A stretch of DNA of 64,000 bases, from positions 1 through 64,000 of the forward strand of contig NZ_JAPZSV010000003.1 in NCBI RefSeq assembly GCF_027532185.1, read 5' to 3'. Position 1 is the stretch's first letter. Each line of letters begins with the position of its first letter. The notes beneath the pieces are model-generated. The model saw only the letters and a list, made by a program, of their open reading frames with translations. It was not told where the DNA came from and did no database searches. This DNA is from Hylemonella sp. GTDB lineage: Bacteria > Pseudomonadota > Gammaproteobacteria > Burkholderiales > Burkholderiaceae_C. The position numbers were made by a program, and so were the translations under genes. Below are positions 51,847 to 59,938 of the stretch, one piece after another.

Positions 51847-51881
51847 GCGGACTCTCCTCGTCTTTTCTTTGTCAAACTGAA

Positions 51882-51895
51882 TTCATAATTATGAA
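51882..51895. promoter_or_regulatory. 14-base perfect palindrome upstream of prpE, candidate operator
   Basis: TTCATAATTATGAA at 51882-51895 is fully self-complementary (half-site TTCATAA). It is AT-rich in a GC-rich surround and lies 36 bases before the prpE ATG, a position suited to a repressor or to a site overlapping the promoter. No regulator gene adjoins. Confidence 0.5.
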
Positions 51896-51954
51896 GACCG
51901 ATCTTGCTGCAAACTGACGCAGTCCCGCAGATTCCGCGGTGAACGTGATCCAAA

Positions 51955-52380
51955 TCAAGCTTTCCTGCGCCGGCCGGCCGGCCGCCAGCCCCGCGGCGGC
52001 CAGCGCCGCCAGAGCCAGAGCACCAGCAAGCCAAAGGCCGTGTAGGCCAGCACGAAAACCCAGGGTGGCAGGTCGTAGTAAAGCCAGTGCTGTACCCAGT
52101 GTTCAACGAAGCTTTTCTCGTAACCACCCAGGCGCGCCCGGCGACGCAGCTCGTTTTCCAGCACCGTCAGCGGGCAGGCCTGCCCCAGCCAAGCCTGGGC
52201 CACCACCACGGCGATGGCCGCCAGATGGGCCCAACGCAAGAGCGGCGACCTGACCCACGCCCAGCCCGCCGGCCCGCCCAGCAGCACGGCCAGGGCCACG
52301 CCCAGCACGAAGAGCACCACCGCAAAGTGCAGGGTCAGCACCGCATCCGCCAGGATCTGCCACAAGCGCAGTTCGTCCAT
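51955..52380 (-). CDS. DUF2784 membrane protein
   Basis: A 141-residue membrane protein with about four hydrophobic spans (near 10-32, 46-64, 98-120 as the clearest). The family stretch QACPLTVLENELRRRA lies between the second and third spans, followed by FVEHWVQHWLYYDLP. The C-terminus is very basic (RRWPPRGWRPAGRRRKA). DUF2784 has no known function. It diverges from the Nudix gene with about 50 bases between starts. Confidence 0.85.
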   Translation of the reverse strand: MDELRLWQILADAVLTLHFAVVLFVLGVALAVLLGGPAGWAWVRSPLLRWAHLAAIAVVVAQAWLGQACPLTVLENELRRRARLGGYEKSFVEHWVQHWLYYDLPPWVFVLAYTAFGLLVLWLWRRWPPRGWRPAGRRRKA

Positions 52381-52430
52381 GATGGCCCCATGATAGAGCG
52401 CCGCCGCGACGGGCCATTACACTCGTCCCC

Positions 52431-52976
52431 ATGCTGCACAGCCCCATCAAGCACTGTCGCAACTGCGGCACGGCCGTGACCTACCGCATCCCTGACGACG
52501 GCGACACCCGCGAGCGCGCGGTCTGCCCCGCCTGCAGCACCATCCATTACGAGAACCCGCTCAATGTGGTCGGCACCGTGCCGCACTGGGGCGACAAGGT
52601 CTTGCTGTGCAAGCGCAACATCGAGCCGCGCAAGGGCAAGTGGACCCTGCCCGCAGGCTTTCTGGAGCTCAACGAGACCACGGCCCAGGGCGCCGCGCGC
52701 GAGACCGACGAGGAAGCCGGCGCGCAGATTGAAATGGAAGGCCTGTACACCATCATCAGCGTGCCGCGTGTGGGCCAGGTGCACCTGTTCTACCGCGCCC
52801 GCCTGCTCAGCGACCGTTTCGACCCCGGCACCGAAACCATGGAAGCCCGGCTCTACGCCGAGCACGAGATCCCCTGGGACGAGATCGCCTTTCGCACCGT
52901 CAAGGAGACCCTGGAGCGCTATTTCGCCGACCGTCGGGCCGGCCGCTTCCCGGTCCACGAGCTCGACCTGAGCTGA
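52431..52976 (+). CDS. Nudix hydrolase with N-terminal zinc ribbon
   Basis: A 181-residue pyrophosphohydrolase. A four-cysteine zinc ribbon is formed by Cys9, Cys12, Cys32 and Cys35. The Nudix box runs 76-97 (GFLELNETTAQGAARETDEEAG pattern, with all expected Glu, Arg and Gly residues), giving metal-dependent cleavage of a nucleoside diphosphate linked to another group. Zinc-ribbon Nudix proteins of this length resemble NudC/ADP-ribose-type enzymes, but the substrate is not determined by sequence. Confidence 0.9.
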   Translation: MLHSPIKHCRNCGTAVTYRIPDDGDTRERAVCPACSTIHYENPLNVVGTVPHWGDKVLLCKRNIEPRKGKWTLPAGFLELNETTAQGAARETDEEAGAQIEMEGLYTIISVPRVGQVHLFYRARLLSDRFDPGTETMEARLYAEHEIPWDEIAFRTVKETLERYFADRRAGRFPVHELDLS

Positions 52977-53116
52977 TCAAGCGCCCGGCGCTGATAGAAA
53001 CCCTTACATCTCCCTGCTTTTCCGGCTTTCCGAGGCCCCCGATTGGGGGTACATTCGTCGGCAGGGTGCGCCCAGTGTGAACCTTTTCACGCCGCATCCC
53101 GGATCGATACCGAGTC

Positions 53117-53299
53117 ATGAAAAGGCAAGAGCATTTTTGGAACGTAGACCTACGGGTCGTCTTCAAGGAGTGGCTCTCCCAGCTGTGGACCTTCTTCCTC
53201 ACGCTGCTGACCTTCCTCGGCATCGGCCTGCCCGTGCTCATCTCCATCTTCGTTCTGTGGTATCTTGCCGGCTTCCCGCGTCTGACCATGTCGTTCTGA
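53117..53299 (+). CDS. small single-span membrane protein
   Basis: A 60-residue protein beginning MKRQEHFWNVDLRVVFKEW, with one long hydrophobic segment (about 24-50) and a short polar end. No family is recognised. No good Shine-Dalgarno precedes the ATG, so the call rests on sensible composition and the membrane span. The 140-base spacer upstream has a CCCCC-GATT-GGGGG hairpin (53036-53049). Confidence 0.5.
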   Translation: MKRQEHFWNVDLRVVFKEWLSQLWTFFLTLLTFLGIGLPVLISIFVLWYLAGFPRLTMSF

Positions 53300-53365
53300 T
53301 CGACCGCCAGCGCGGTCGCCCCCCACTCGCCGGGCGGCCCGCTTGTTTAGCCTGCAAGAGTTCCT

Positions 53366-53614
53366 GTGAAAGACGAGTCCGCCTTCCTGCAGCCCACGAA
53401 TGCTGCCACCCCCGGGGCCGAAGAGCCGCCGGTGGCCCACCTTCCCCTCTACCGTCCCGGCACGCGCGTGGTCTACCAGGGGCAGTACTGCACCGTCGGC
53501 CATGTCGTGATCAGCCGCAGCGAGCTGCTGGTGCACCTGCAGGAACCGGGTGTCTCCGTGACGGCCGACAAGGTGCAACTCTCGCCCACACGCATCCTGC
53601 TGCAGCGCAGCTGA
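53366..53614 (+). CDS. small hypothetical protein
   Basis: An 82-residue protein starting at GTG (53366). After a polar N-terminus (1-25) the rest looks like a small beta domain (YRPGTRVVYQGQYCTVGHVVISRSELLVHLQ... then a strand ending ILLQRS), similar in pattern to SH3-like barrels. I do not recognise a family. It follows the small membrane protein gene by 66 bases on the same strand. Confidence 0.55.
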   Translation: MKDESAFLQPTNAATPGAEEPPVAHLPLYRPGTRVVYQGQYCTVGHVVISRSELLVHLQEPGVSVTADKVQLSPTRILLQRS

Positions 53615-53714
53615 GCCGTTCAGCACAGAACTCCCTCAAGTCTTCCGGGCCGCCGTGGAGCCGCGGCAACACACGGGACATCGCGCAGAAGTCCGTGTCT
53701 ACGGCCCAGCAGAT

Positions 53715-54401
53715 TCAGGGGCCTGCGTGGAGCTTGATCGCCTGTGGCTGACTCAGCATCGTTCCACAACGAGCCTGCACAGAGGCCAACCAGGCAGACG
53801 GTACCGCAGCCTCACGCCGCATGTCCATTTGGAGTTCCACAGGCAGTGTCCAGGACGTCCCAGCCACTTCGTACCCGTTGATCCGTCGCGTCAAGGCACC
53901 ACCATCAGCGGACTGCACCACAGAAAATATCTGGACAACAAACCTGTCCACATTCCCGGATGAATGCCATTGCAGGGCATTGCCATGCTGTTGAACGGAG
54001 CGTGGCCGCAAAGCACATTGATCTGCAGACTCAACAATGAAATATGGCCCTTGGGCGTTCAGATCCTGGATGGACATCGTGGGGCAATGACGGCTCACCA
54101 GCACCTTGAATACGGCGGTTACGACGGAAACCGGCGCCACCGGCCGCCACTTGGTTCCCGTTACCACGGTATCGACCGACTCAAGAACTCTCCCTTCAGG
54201 CAGGATCACGGCCACCTGGAGACGGTAACTAGCATTCGGGTCGCCGTTCCAGTGCAATTCGGGTTGTCGGTCTGAGATCTGGCTGCCCCGCCTCGGCGCC
54301 AGCAACTCATACCGTTCGCAGGCGGGCTGCGCCCAGGCCCCGCAAGCCATCAGCAGCCCTAAGCCAGGCAACCACCAACGCGTCAGGTCCACACGCCTCA
54401 T
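53715..54401 (-). CDS. exported protein at the end of the secretion/pilus operon
   Basis: A 228-residue protein with a signal peptide (about 1-25, ending AWAQ). The mature part shows two stretches of alternating strands (SRQPELHWNGDPNASYRLQV-like, then NALQWHSSGNVDRFVVQIF) that look like fibronectin type III or related beta sandwiches, with four cysteines after the signal. I do not recognise a family. Its ATG overlaps the stop of the preceding pseudopilin gene (ATGA), so it belongs to the operon and may be a substrate, tip adhesin or accessory. Its base composition is somewhat less GC-rich than the window average. Confidence 0.7.
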   Translation of the reverse strand: MRRVDLTRWWLPGLGLLMACGAWAQPACERYELLAPRRGSQISDRQPELHWNGDPNASYRLQVAVILPEGRVLESVDTVVTGTKWRPVAPVSVVTAVFKVLVSRHCPTMSIQDLNAQGPYFIVESADQCALRPRSVQQHGNALQWHSSGNVDRFVVQIFSVVQSADGGALTRRINGYEVAGTSWTLPVELQMDMRREAAVPSAWLASVQARCGTMLSQPQAIKLHAGP

Positions 54402-54994
54402 CTGCCCGCTCCAGTCTGACTAGCTGGATGCGACGGTGCTAGCGATACACCCGCCTTTTGCAGGGTCTGCAACTGGGCCATCGGCAAACCGAACACCCAT
54501 TGGGCGTAGCCAGTCGCTTCCTCGAAATGGGCCTGTCTGGCCGGAAATCCCATCTGCTTGACTGGCCGCCCCTCAGCCAGACTGTAGATTCCGATGATGA
54601 AACCCGCGGGGTCACGCACGACGCCCCACTCAGGCTTACCGGTCATTGGATCCGCGTACAGCTGGCGCAGATGCCGTCGCACACCCGGAACCCGCGGGTC
54701 CTTGAGCAACTCCTCCAATGTCCGTGGTCCGCGCGCCATCAAGCTCCCCCCCTGCACGCCGAGGCCAGGTGCCGCGACGGGCACACCTGCATAGCTGTAC
54801 AAGGCACGCTCGAACTCCCCACCCACAAAGAGCAGCGCCTGCTCCGCATGCCTGCGACCTGATTCGGCACCCAGCTGCAAAGCAGCCGAGGCCCCCAATG
54901 CCAACACGGCGATGCTCAGGAGGAGCAGCACATAGGCGAAGCCGCGTGCCGCCGCACGCACATCGCACCTCGCCTGGCGGCTACCACTCCGCAT
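54398..54994 (-). CDS. pseudopilin-like protein lacking Glu+5
   Basis: A 198-residue protein with a basic leader of about 18 residues, then G|FAYVLLLLSIAVLALGASAALQL, a prepilin-type cleavage site and hydrophobic helix. Position +5 after cleavage is Leu, not the usual Glu, a trait of tip pseudopilins such as GspK. The rest is a globular domain. The start is uncertain; ATG 54994 overlaps the previous gene by 14 bases, and upstream ATGs would lengthen the leader. It is coupled to the exported protein gene. Confidence 0.7.
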   Translation of the reverse strand: MRSGSRQARCDVRAAARGFAYVLLLLSIAVLALGASAALQLGAESGRRHAEQALLFVGGEFERALYSYAGVPVAAPGLGVQGGSLMARGPRTLEELLKDPRVPGVRRHLRQLYADPMTGKPEWGVVRDPAGFIIGIYSLAEGRPVKQMGFPARQAHFEEATGYAQWVFGLPMAQLQTLQKAGVSLAPSHPASQTGAGR

Positions 54995-55355
54995 ACGGCC
55001 GTCCATTGCGCCCATTCCCTGGCGCCCCACTGCGTATGTCATAGACGCGCCCCTTGTGGCCACTGGGCACTTCGACGATCTGCCAGGTTGTGTCAGACTC
55101 CGTGAAAGGATCCATCGGCAGCGTCTTGAGGTAGCTCTTCTCCACCAGTTCCTCCAGACTCTCAGGAAAACGCCCCTGGTCGCCATAGAACTTGTCGATG
55201 ACATCACGTACACCGCGAAGGTTGTCGCGAAGCACAGTTTCCTTGGCCACGTCGATGCGATCCACATAGCGCGGAACGACCAGGGTCAGCAGCGTTGCCA
55301 CGATGGCCAGCACCACCAGCAGCTCGATCAGCGTGAAGCCTTGGCCGTGTTTCAT
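54981..55355 (-). CDS. type II secretion-like pseudopilin (GspG/PulG-like), second
   Basis: A 124-residue pseudopilin with a very short leader MKHGQG|FTLIELLVVLAIVATL, Glu at +5, and a C-terminal globular domain containing NLRGVRDVIDKFYGDQGRFPESLEELV and LKTLPMDPFTESDTTWQIV, like the GspG core. A GTG at 55361 overlapping the previous stop (GTGA) is an alternative start. It should be processed by a prepilin peptidase encoded elsewhere. Confidence 0.8.
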   Translation of the reverse strand: MKHGQGFTLIELLVVLAIVATLLTLVVPRYVDRIDVAKETVLRDNLRGVRDVIDKFYGDQGRFPESLEELVEKSYLKTLPMDPFTESDTTWQIVEVPSGHKGRVYDIRSGAPGNGRNGRPYAEW

Positions 55356-55357
55356 GA

Positions 55358-55846
55358 TCACCAGCGCCGCAAGGCCAAGCCGTTCAAGCCCGTCAATGTT
55401 GACAGGCTGTAGACGTCATACACATCGTCCCCTTCGGCCGGATCGTTCGGTTCGCTTGCATAGGAACGTTTGCCCCACGTCTGGGCATCCTCAACCTCTG
55501 GGTCTTCGAAAAAAGGATCCCGGGGAATGCGCCGCAAGAAGTAAAGTCTGCCGCGCTTCGGATCCCGCTGATCGTCCACACCTTCGACCAGCACCTCCAG
55601 GGTCTTGGGATACCCCGTCGCACCTGCATCGCGTGACACCCGGCCTTCGTCGCCCGCTTTCTTGTAGGCATCAATCGCGCTGCGGATCTCAGCCAACGCC
55701 GCCCGCAGCTCTTGCTCCTTGCTCCGTTGCACCTGGATCTGTGCCACCGGCACCACCAGACTGGCCAGCACCGCCAGAATCGCCAGCGTCACAAGCAACT
55801 CCACCAACGTGAAGCCACGCGACTGCGTTCTGCGTGCAACAGACAT
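55358..55846 (-). CDS. type II secretion-like pseudopilin (GspG/PulG-like), first
   Basis: A 162-residue pseudopilin. The leader [11 protein letters not shown] is cut before [22 protein letters not shown], with Glu at +5. The globular part has [21 protein letters not shown], then [11 protein letters not shown] and [26 protein letters not shown], a GspG-like fold with an insert. ATG at 55846 is chosen; upstream in-frame starts at 55849 and beyond lack a Shine-Dalgarno. It lies just downstream of the secretin gene. Confidence 0.8.
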   Translation of the reverse strand: MSVARRTQSRGFTLVELLVTLAILAVLASLVVPVAQIQVQRSKEQELRAALAEIRSAIDAYKKAGDEGRVSRDAGATGYPKTLEVLVEGVDDQRDPKRGRLYFLRRIPRDPFFEDPEVEDAQTWGKRSYASEPNDPAEGDDVYDVYSLSTLTGLNGLALRRW

Positions 55847-55876
55847 CACGAATTCAGAGGGGCAAGTCATACACAC

Positions 55877-58180
55877 TCAGGGCCCGACACCTATCACCAG
55901 AGGCGAGGGCAAAGCCGCGCTCACCGCCTTGCCTCCCTGCGCCACCGGCGCCACCGTCAGTAGCTGCACACGCGCGTCGCCGGCCGCCGCTGTGGCACGC
56001 AGATTCACGGTCGCAACCACCCCGCTGCCTGAGACACCCGCATCACCGGAACGCGCCACGGTCAACACAATCTGACCACTCGGGTCCACCCGGCTGCTGA
56101 AGCTCGTCTGTGCCCCACCCTGCTTAAGGAAATCGCCCTCGACCACCGACACCACCTGCATGCTGCGCGCGTCGAAGCCCACCGCCAGCGGCAGGCTCGT
56201 CAGCGGTTGGCCAGACTGCATGGTCAGCTGCACCGAGAACACATCACCGACCTTCACTTTGTCTGGCCCCTGCCAAGTCAGGGTCGTCGGGGCCTGCACT
56301 CCGCTTGCGTCGCCGCTGCTCTGGGAGGCCGCCGTGGCCGCTCCGTTGACGGTCTTGGCTACGCCCTCGGTCGTCGCGCCGCCGCCAGCGGCTGCCGACT
56401 TGGCGCCCCCATCCGGACTGCCCCAGCTGAACCCACTGAGGCTGCTTTCGGTCCCCGATTCGAATTCCATATTGGAAGTCCCCGGGCGCGTCAGGTTGCG
56501 CAGGATGCGCGGCGTGATCGACAGCACGATCTCGGTCTTGGACGCATCGTCACGCTGCTGGCCAAAGAGGCGCCCCAGCACCGGCGCATCACCCAAGCCC
56601 GGCACCTTGTTGCCCGTCTGCCGGTCCTCGCTGTTGATCAGCCCCGCCAGCACTTGGTTCTCGCCGTCCTTGAGGCGCAGGATGGTCTGCGCCGTGCGCG
56701 TGCCAATCTGGTAGGCCAGTGACCCCGACTTGGTCTGGATCTGGTTGGTCACGCTGCTCACCTCGAGTGCGATCTTGATGGCCACCTCACCCTCAATCGA
56801 AATCGTCGGCTCCACATCCAGCTTGAGACCCACGTCCACATAGTTCACCGATTCGGCGACGAAGCCCGTGGCGGTTGACGTGGATGTGATGTTAGGCACC
56901 CGCTCGCCAATCAGGATCTTGGCCTTTTCCCGGTTGCGCACGCGTATGCGCGGGTTGGCCAGGATGTTCGTGTCCGAGTCCACCTTCTTGGCGTTGATGG
57001 TGGCCGGCCCGATGGTGGCCCCCAGCGTTTCCGAGTTCAGCCCCCGCAGGTCCGCCACCGACAACGCACCCGTCGACGCTGCCAAGGGACTCAGGCTGAT
57101 CTGCTCCGGCCAGCGGATGCCCAGATCCAGCAAGCGCGTGCGCTTGACCTCGAGGATCTCCACCTCGAGCATCACCTCGGACTCGGCCACATCGTGCATC
57201 GCAACCAGCCGAGACGCCATGCGGATTGCCTCGGGGGTATCGCGCAGGATCAGCAGGTTCAGCTTCTCGTCCACCACCACGTCGCGCGACTTGAGGATGG
57301 TCTTGAGCGTGCTCGCCACCACCTTGGCCTCCGCATTACCCAGATAGTAGGCCTTCACCGTCAGAGACTGGTAATCCTTCTGCTTGGCCTGCGTATTGGG
57401 ATAGATCAGCACCGTGTTCGCATCCAGCACCCGCTGCTCCAGCTGGTTGGTCAGCAAGGTCAGGTTGACGGCGGCCTCGATGGTGGAATTCTTCAGAAAG
57501 ATAGACGTCTTCTGGTCCGAGCGCACATCCTTGTCGAACAGAAAGTTCAGGCCTGACGTCCGCGAGATCACCTCGAACACCGACTTGAGCGGTGTGTCCT
57601 TGAACTCGATGGTGATGGGCTTGCGATAGGCCTCCGCCAGCAAGGCGGCCCCCGTCTTTTTTTGTTGACCTGCCTCCTCCAGACCTTGCAGCAGGGCCCG
57701 CGCCTTGCGGTGCTGGGGGTCTTCCGCCAGCACCATGCGCACCCAGTTCTCCGCCTCCTTGTCCTCCTTGCGGTCCAGGGACTGCTGCGCCGAGCTCAGC
57801 CACTTCGCATGGCGCTGCGCCGCCGCTATGGCATTGAGCCCCTCCTGGGCCCGCGGGCTACCCGGCTGCCAGGTCATGGCGCGCTGGAAGGCCGCACGCG
57901 CATCGTCGTACCGCTCCTCGTCCAGCGCCTTGCGCCCTGCTGCGAGCGCCGCCGATACAAGCGCCTCACGCGTCTGCAGAACGGCGATGCGGTATTGCGC
58001 CGAATCCGCGTCGCGCCGGCTCGCGTCCTCGAAGCGTTCCAGCGCCTCCTCGGCGCGCCCCTCGCGCGCCAGCTCCTGCCCTTCGCGGTAGGCGCGCTCG
58101 CTGGCACAACCCGCCAACATGAGCACAACCAGCCCCAGCAGCAGGTACTGCCGGGTACGCCCCGGCCTCATCCACATCAT
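55877..58180 (-). CDS. lipoprotein secretin with TPR-like N-terminus and C-terminal cohesin domain
   Basis: A 767-residue outer membrane secretin (GspD/PilQ/MshL-like). Residues 1-24 form a lipoprotein signal with lipobox LAGC (Cys24). Residues about 28-170 are TPR-like helices. N0/STN is at about 188-260 (ITIEFKDTPLKSVFEVI), an N1-type domain at about 270-335, and the secretin domain at about 340-562 ending in TEIVLSITPRILRN. A Ser/Gly/Ala linker (570-632) follows, then a cohesin-like beta domain (about 633-765). Start ATG 58180 overlaps the previous stop (ATGA). The lipid anchor may replace a pilotin. The TPR and cohesin modules are unlike classical GspD. Confidence 0.85.
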   Translation of the reverse strand: MMWMRPGRTRQYLLLGLVVLMLAGCASERAYREGQELAREGRAEEALERFEDASRRDADSAQYRIAVLQTREALVSAALAAGRKALDEERYDDARAAFQRAMTWQPGSPRAQEGLNAIAAAQRHAKWLSSAQQSLDRKEDKEAENWVRMVLAEDPQHRKARALLQGLEEAGQQKKTGAALLAEAYRKPITIEFKDTPLKSVFEVISRTSGLNFLFDKDVRSDQKTSIFLKNSTIEAAVNLTLLTNQLEQRVLDANTVLIYPNTQAKQKDYQSLTVKAYYLGNAEAKVVASTLKTILKSRDVVVDEKLNLLILRDTPEAIRMASRLVAMHDVAESEVMLEVEILEVKRTRLLDLGIRWPEQISLSPLAASTGALSVADLRGLNSETLGATIGPATINAKKVDSDTNILANPRIRVRNREKAKILIGERVPNITSTSTATGFVAESVNYVDVGLKLDVEPTISIEGEVAIKIALEVSSVTNQIQTKSGSLAYQIGTRTAQTILRLKDGENQVLAGLINSEDRQTGNKVPGLGDAPVLGRLFGQQRDDASKTEIVLSITPRILRNLTRPGTSNMEFESGTESSLSGFSWGSPDGGAKSAAAGGGATTEGVAKTVNGAATAASQSSGDASGVQAPTTLTWQGPDKVKVGDVFSVQLTMQSGQPLTSLPLAVGFDARSMQVVSVVEGDFLKQGGAQTSFSSRVDPSGQIVLTVARSGDAGVSGSGVVATVNLRATAAAGDARVQLLTVAPVAQGGKAVSAALPSPLVIGVGP

Positions 58181-58707
58181 CGCGTCTCTCCAATCGACAG
58201 GTTCTGGGACAGGCCCAGCGGCAAATACATCAATTCCATCTGGGGTGGCTTGATTGAATCCACACGGTACTGGCCGTCCAGCATCTGGCCTTCGCGAACG
58301 ACAAACGTCTTCTCGCCCTGCCCTAGGTACACCTCCCATTGACCGCCCTCCAGCTTCTTGCCCAAGTAGACGAAGGACAGCGGCGGCGCCGAGGGTGCGA
58401 CCACGGGCACCACGACCGGCTGGGGCTTGGGTGCCGGCGGCGCCCAGCTGCGCTGACTGAAAAGATCCCGCACCGGCGCGCGCTCCCCGGCGCGCACAAG
58501 CTGATCGCGCGGCACCAGCACCTGCACGCTCGCCCCCCCTTGTACCGGCGAAGCCACCGGTGCCGCCACAGCGGGCTGCACTCTGGGGGCCACCAAGGTC
58601 ACTGGACTGTCAGCGGGCCTCTTGTCGCCAAACACTGCCAACAGAAACGACCCCAACAGTAAGGGCCCCAGGATCCACCAGCGCTTATTCTGTCCTCGCG
58701 TCGCCAT
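58177..58707 (-). CDS. PilP/GspC-like inner membrane alignment protein
   Basis: A 176-residue protein with one membrane span (about 11-27, WWILGPLLLGSFLLAVF), a Pro/Val/Ala-rich linker, and a C-terminal small beta domain (FVYLGKKLEGGQWEVYLGQGEKTFVVREGQMLDGQYRV), the size and pattern of PilP/GspC homology regions that contact the secretin. GGGGGAG precedes the ATG. The ATG overlaps the previous stop (TGATG), and the secretin gene follows with an ATGA overlap, as for pilP-pilQ in type IV pilus operons. Confidence 0.72.
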   Translation of the reverse strand: MATRGQNKRWWILGPLLLGSFLLAVFGDKRPADSPVTLVAPRVQPAVAAPVASPVQGGASVQVLVPRDQLVRAGERAPVRDLFSQRSWAPPAPKPQPVVVPVVAPSAPPLSFVYLGKKLEGGQWEVYLGQGEKTFVVREGQMLDGQYRVDSIKPPQMELMYLPLGLSQNLSIGETR

Positions 58708-59300
58708 CAAGTGCTCCCCCGAGTGGACTTGGCCGGGTTGGTCCAGATGGACAGGCGCAGACGTATCTCGCCCTGGCGCTGCCCCACGGACTCCCGCTTG
58801 AGCAGCATCTGGTCCACGCTGACGCCAGGAAACTCCAGCAACACGGTCTCCACAAACTCTCGCACCTGCGGATACGCCGCCCGCAAGGGCAGCGTCAGCT
58901 GCAAACGTCGCAAGCCACCCAGGCCCTCGCCCGTGGCTTGGAAGTCCGTCTCTGTTAGCGCCAGGCCCTTGCTTTGCGCAATCCGTCCCAGCCGTCGCAA
59001 CACCTCGCTGACCTCCTGCTCAGACAACACCACGCGGTCCAGCTCAGCCACCAGCGCCAAGTCCTGTTGCCCGGCCCGTTCCGAAGGGCTCACCGTGCGC
59101 ACGGCCTGCCCGGACTGAAGGGCCTGCAACTCTGCCTGGGCCTGCGCCAGCTGCTTTGCACCGCCCGTCAACACAGCCAACCAGAGCACCAGTGCCGCCA
59201 GCAGCAATGCCAGCACGCTCAGCCAGATCGCGCCGTGACGCCACAGCAGGATCTCCAGCCGCAGGCGCCAGTGCCCCGCGTTCATCCAGGCCGGCATCAT
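58707..59300 (-). CDS. PilO-like alignment subcomplex protein
   Basis: A 197-residue bitopic protein with a cytoplasmic N-terminus, a membrane span at about 26-46, a coiled coil (about 47-90), and a periplasmic ferredoxin-like domain (LQLTLPLRAAYPQVREFVETVLLEFPGVSVDQMLLKR) as in PilO/GspM. The start overlaps the previous stop (ATGA). Identification is by layout and the ferredoxin-like pattern, not strong sequence motifs. Confidence 0.72.
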   Translation of the reverse strand: MMPAWMNAGHWRLRLEILLWRHGAIWLSVLALLLAALVLWLAVLTGGAKQLAQAQAELQALQSGQAVRTVSPSERAGQQDLALVAELDRVVLSEQEVSEVLRRLGRIAQSKGLALTETDFQATGEGLGGLRRLQLTLPLRAAYPQVREFVETVLLEFPGVSVDQMLLKRESVGQRQGEIRLRLSIWTNPAKSTRGST

Positions 59301-59938
59301 CGCGCCCCCTCCTGCTGGTTCGAGGCCATCGACGCTTGCCGTGAAGGCAGCAGCACCAACTCGAAGGTCAGGCGCATGGGCCGGTTCGCGTCCTGGCCAT
59401 TGGTCTCATGCTTGTTGTAATTCAGGCGGCCCAGCACCCCCTGGCCCTGCAGGGCGGCGGCGTACTGCAACAAGGTGTCGAGCGATTTCGCTTCAGCCTG
59501 CAGCCGCACCGTTCCCCGCTGCCCATCCGGCTCCACACTGACCAGGGCCACCTGCGGCGGCGTGGAGCGCTCCAATTGTTCGAACAGCTCCTGCCAGGGA
59601 ATGTTGAGCTGTCGCGCTACCGCCAGCAGTCCCTGCCGCTTGTCTGCGGTCAGGGCCTGCCCCGGCACCAACCCTGCGTCACGTCGTACAGCGGTGGATG
59701 CGCGTGCCGCCGCCGGCCTCGCGGGCGTGACACGCAGCGCCTGCACCTGGGTTTGCACCGCCTCCATAGCCTGCCTCTGCTGCCAAGCCACCCAGCCACC
59801 CCAGGCCAAAGCTGCCAGCGCCACACCAGCCAGCGCCAGTGTGACGACTTTTGCACGCACCCGGCTCTGCCGGCCCCACAGCGTCCAGCGCGGCGCGGTC
59901 TCCCAGTGAAACATCGCCTTAGAAGGTTCAAGCCGCAT
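59297..59938 (-). CDS. PilN-like alignment subcomplex protein
   Basis: A 213-residue bitopic protein with a short cytoplasmic N-terminus, a membrane span at about 31-50, a helical stretch, and a periplasmic beta-alpha domain (VALVSVEPDGQRGTVRLQAEAKSLDTLLQYAAAL), typical of PilN. AAGGGG precedes ATG 59938 at 7 bases. It overlaps the previous gene by 11 bases. In type IV pili PilM binds the PilN N-terminus; the preceding protein is a possible PilM equivalent. Confidence 0.72.
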   Translation of the reverse strand: MRLEPSKAMFHWETAPRWTLWGRQSRVRAKVVTLALAGVALAALAWGGWVAWQQRQAMEAVQTQVQALRVTPARPAAARASTAVRRDAGLVPGQALTADKRQGLLAVARQLNIPWQELFEQLERSTPPQVALVSVEPDGQRGTVRLQAEAKSLDTLLQYAAALQGQGVLGRLNYNKHETNGQDANRPMRLTFELVLLPSRQASMASNQQEGAR

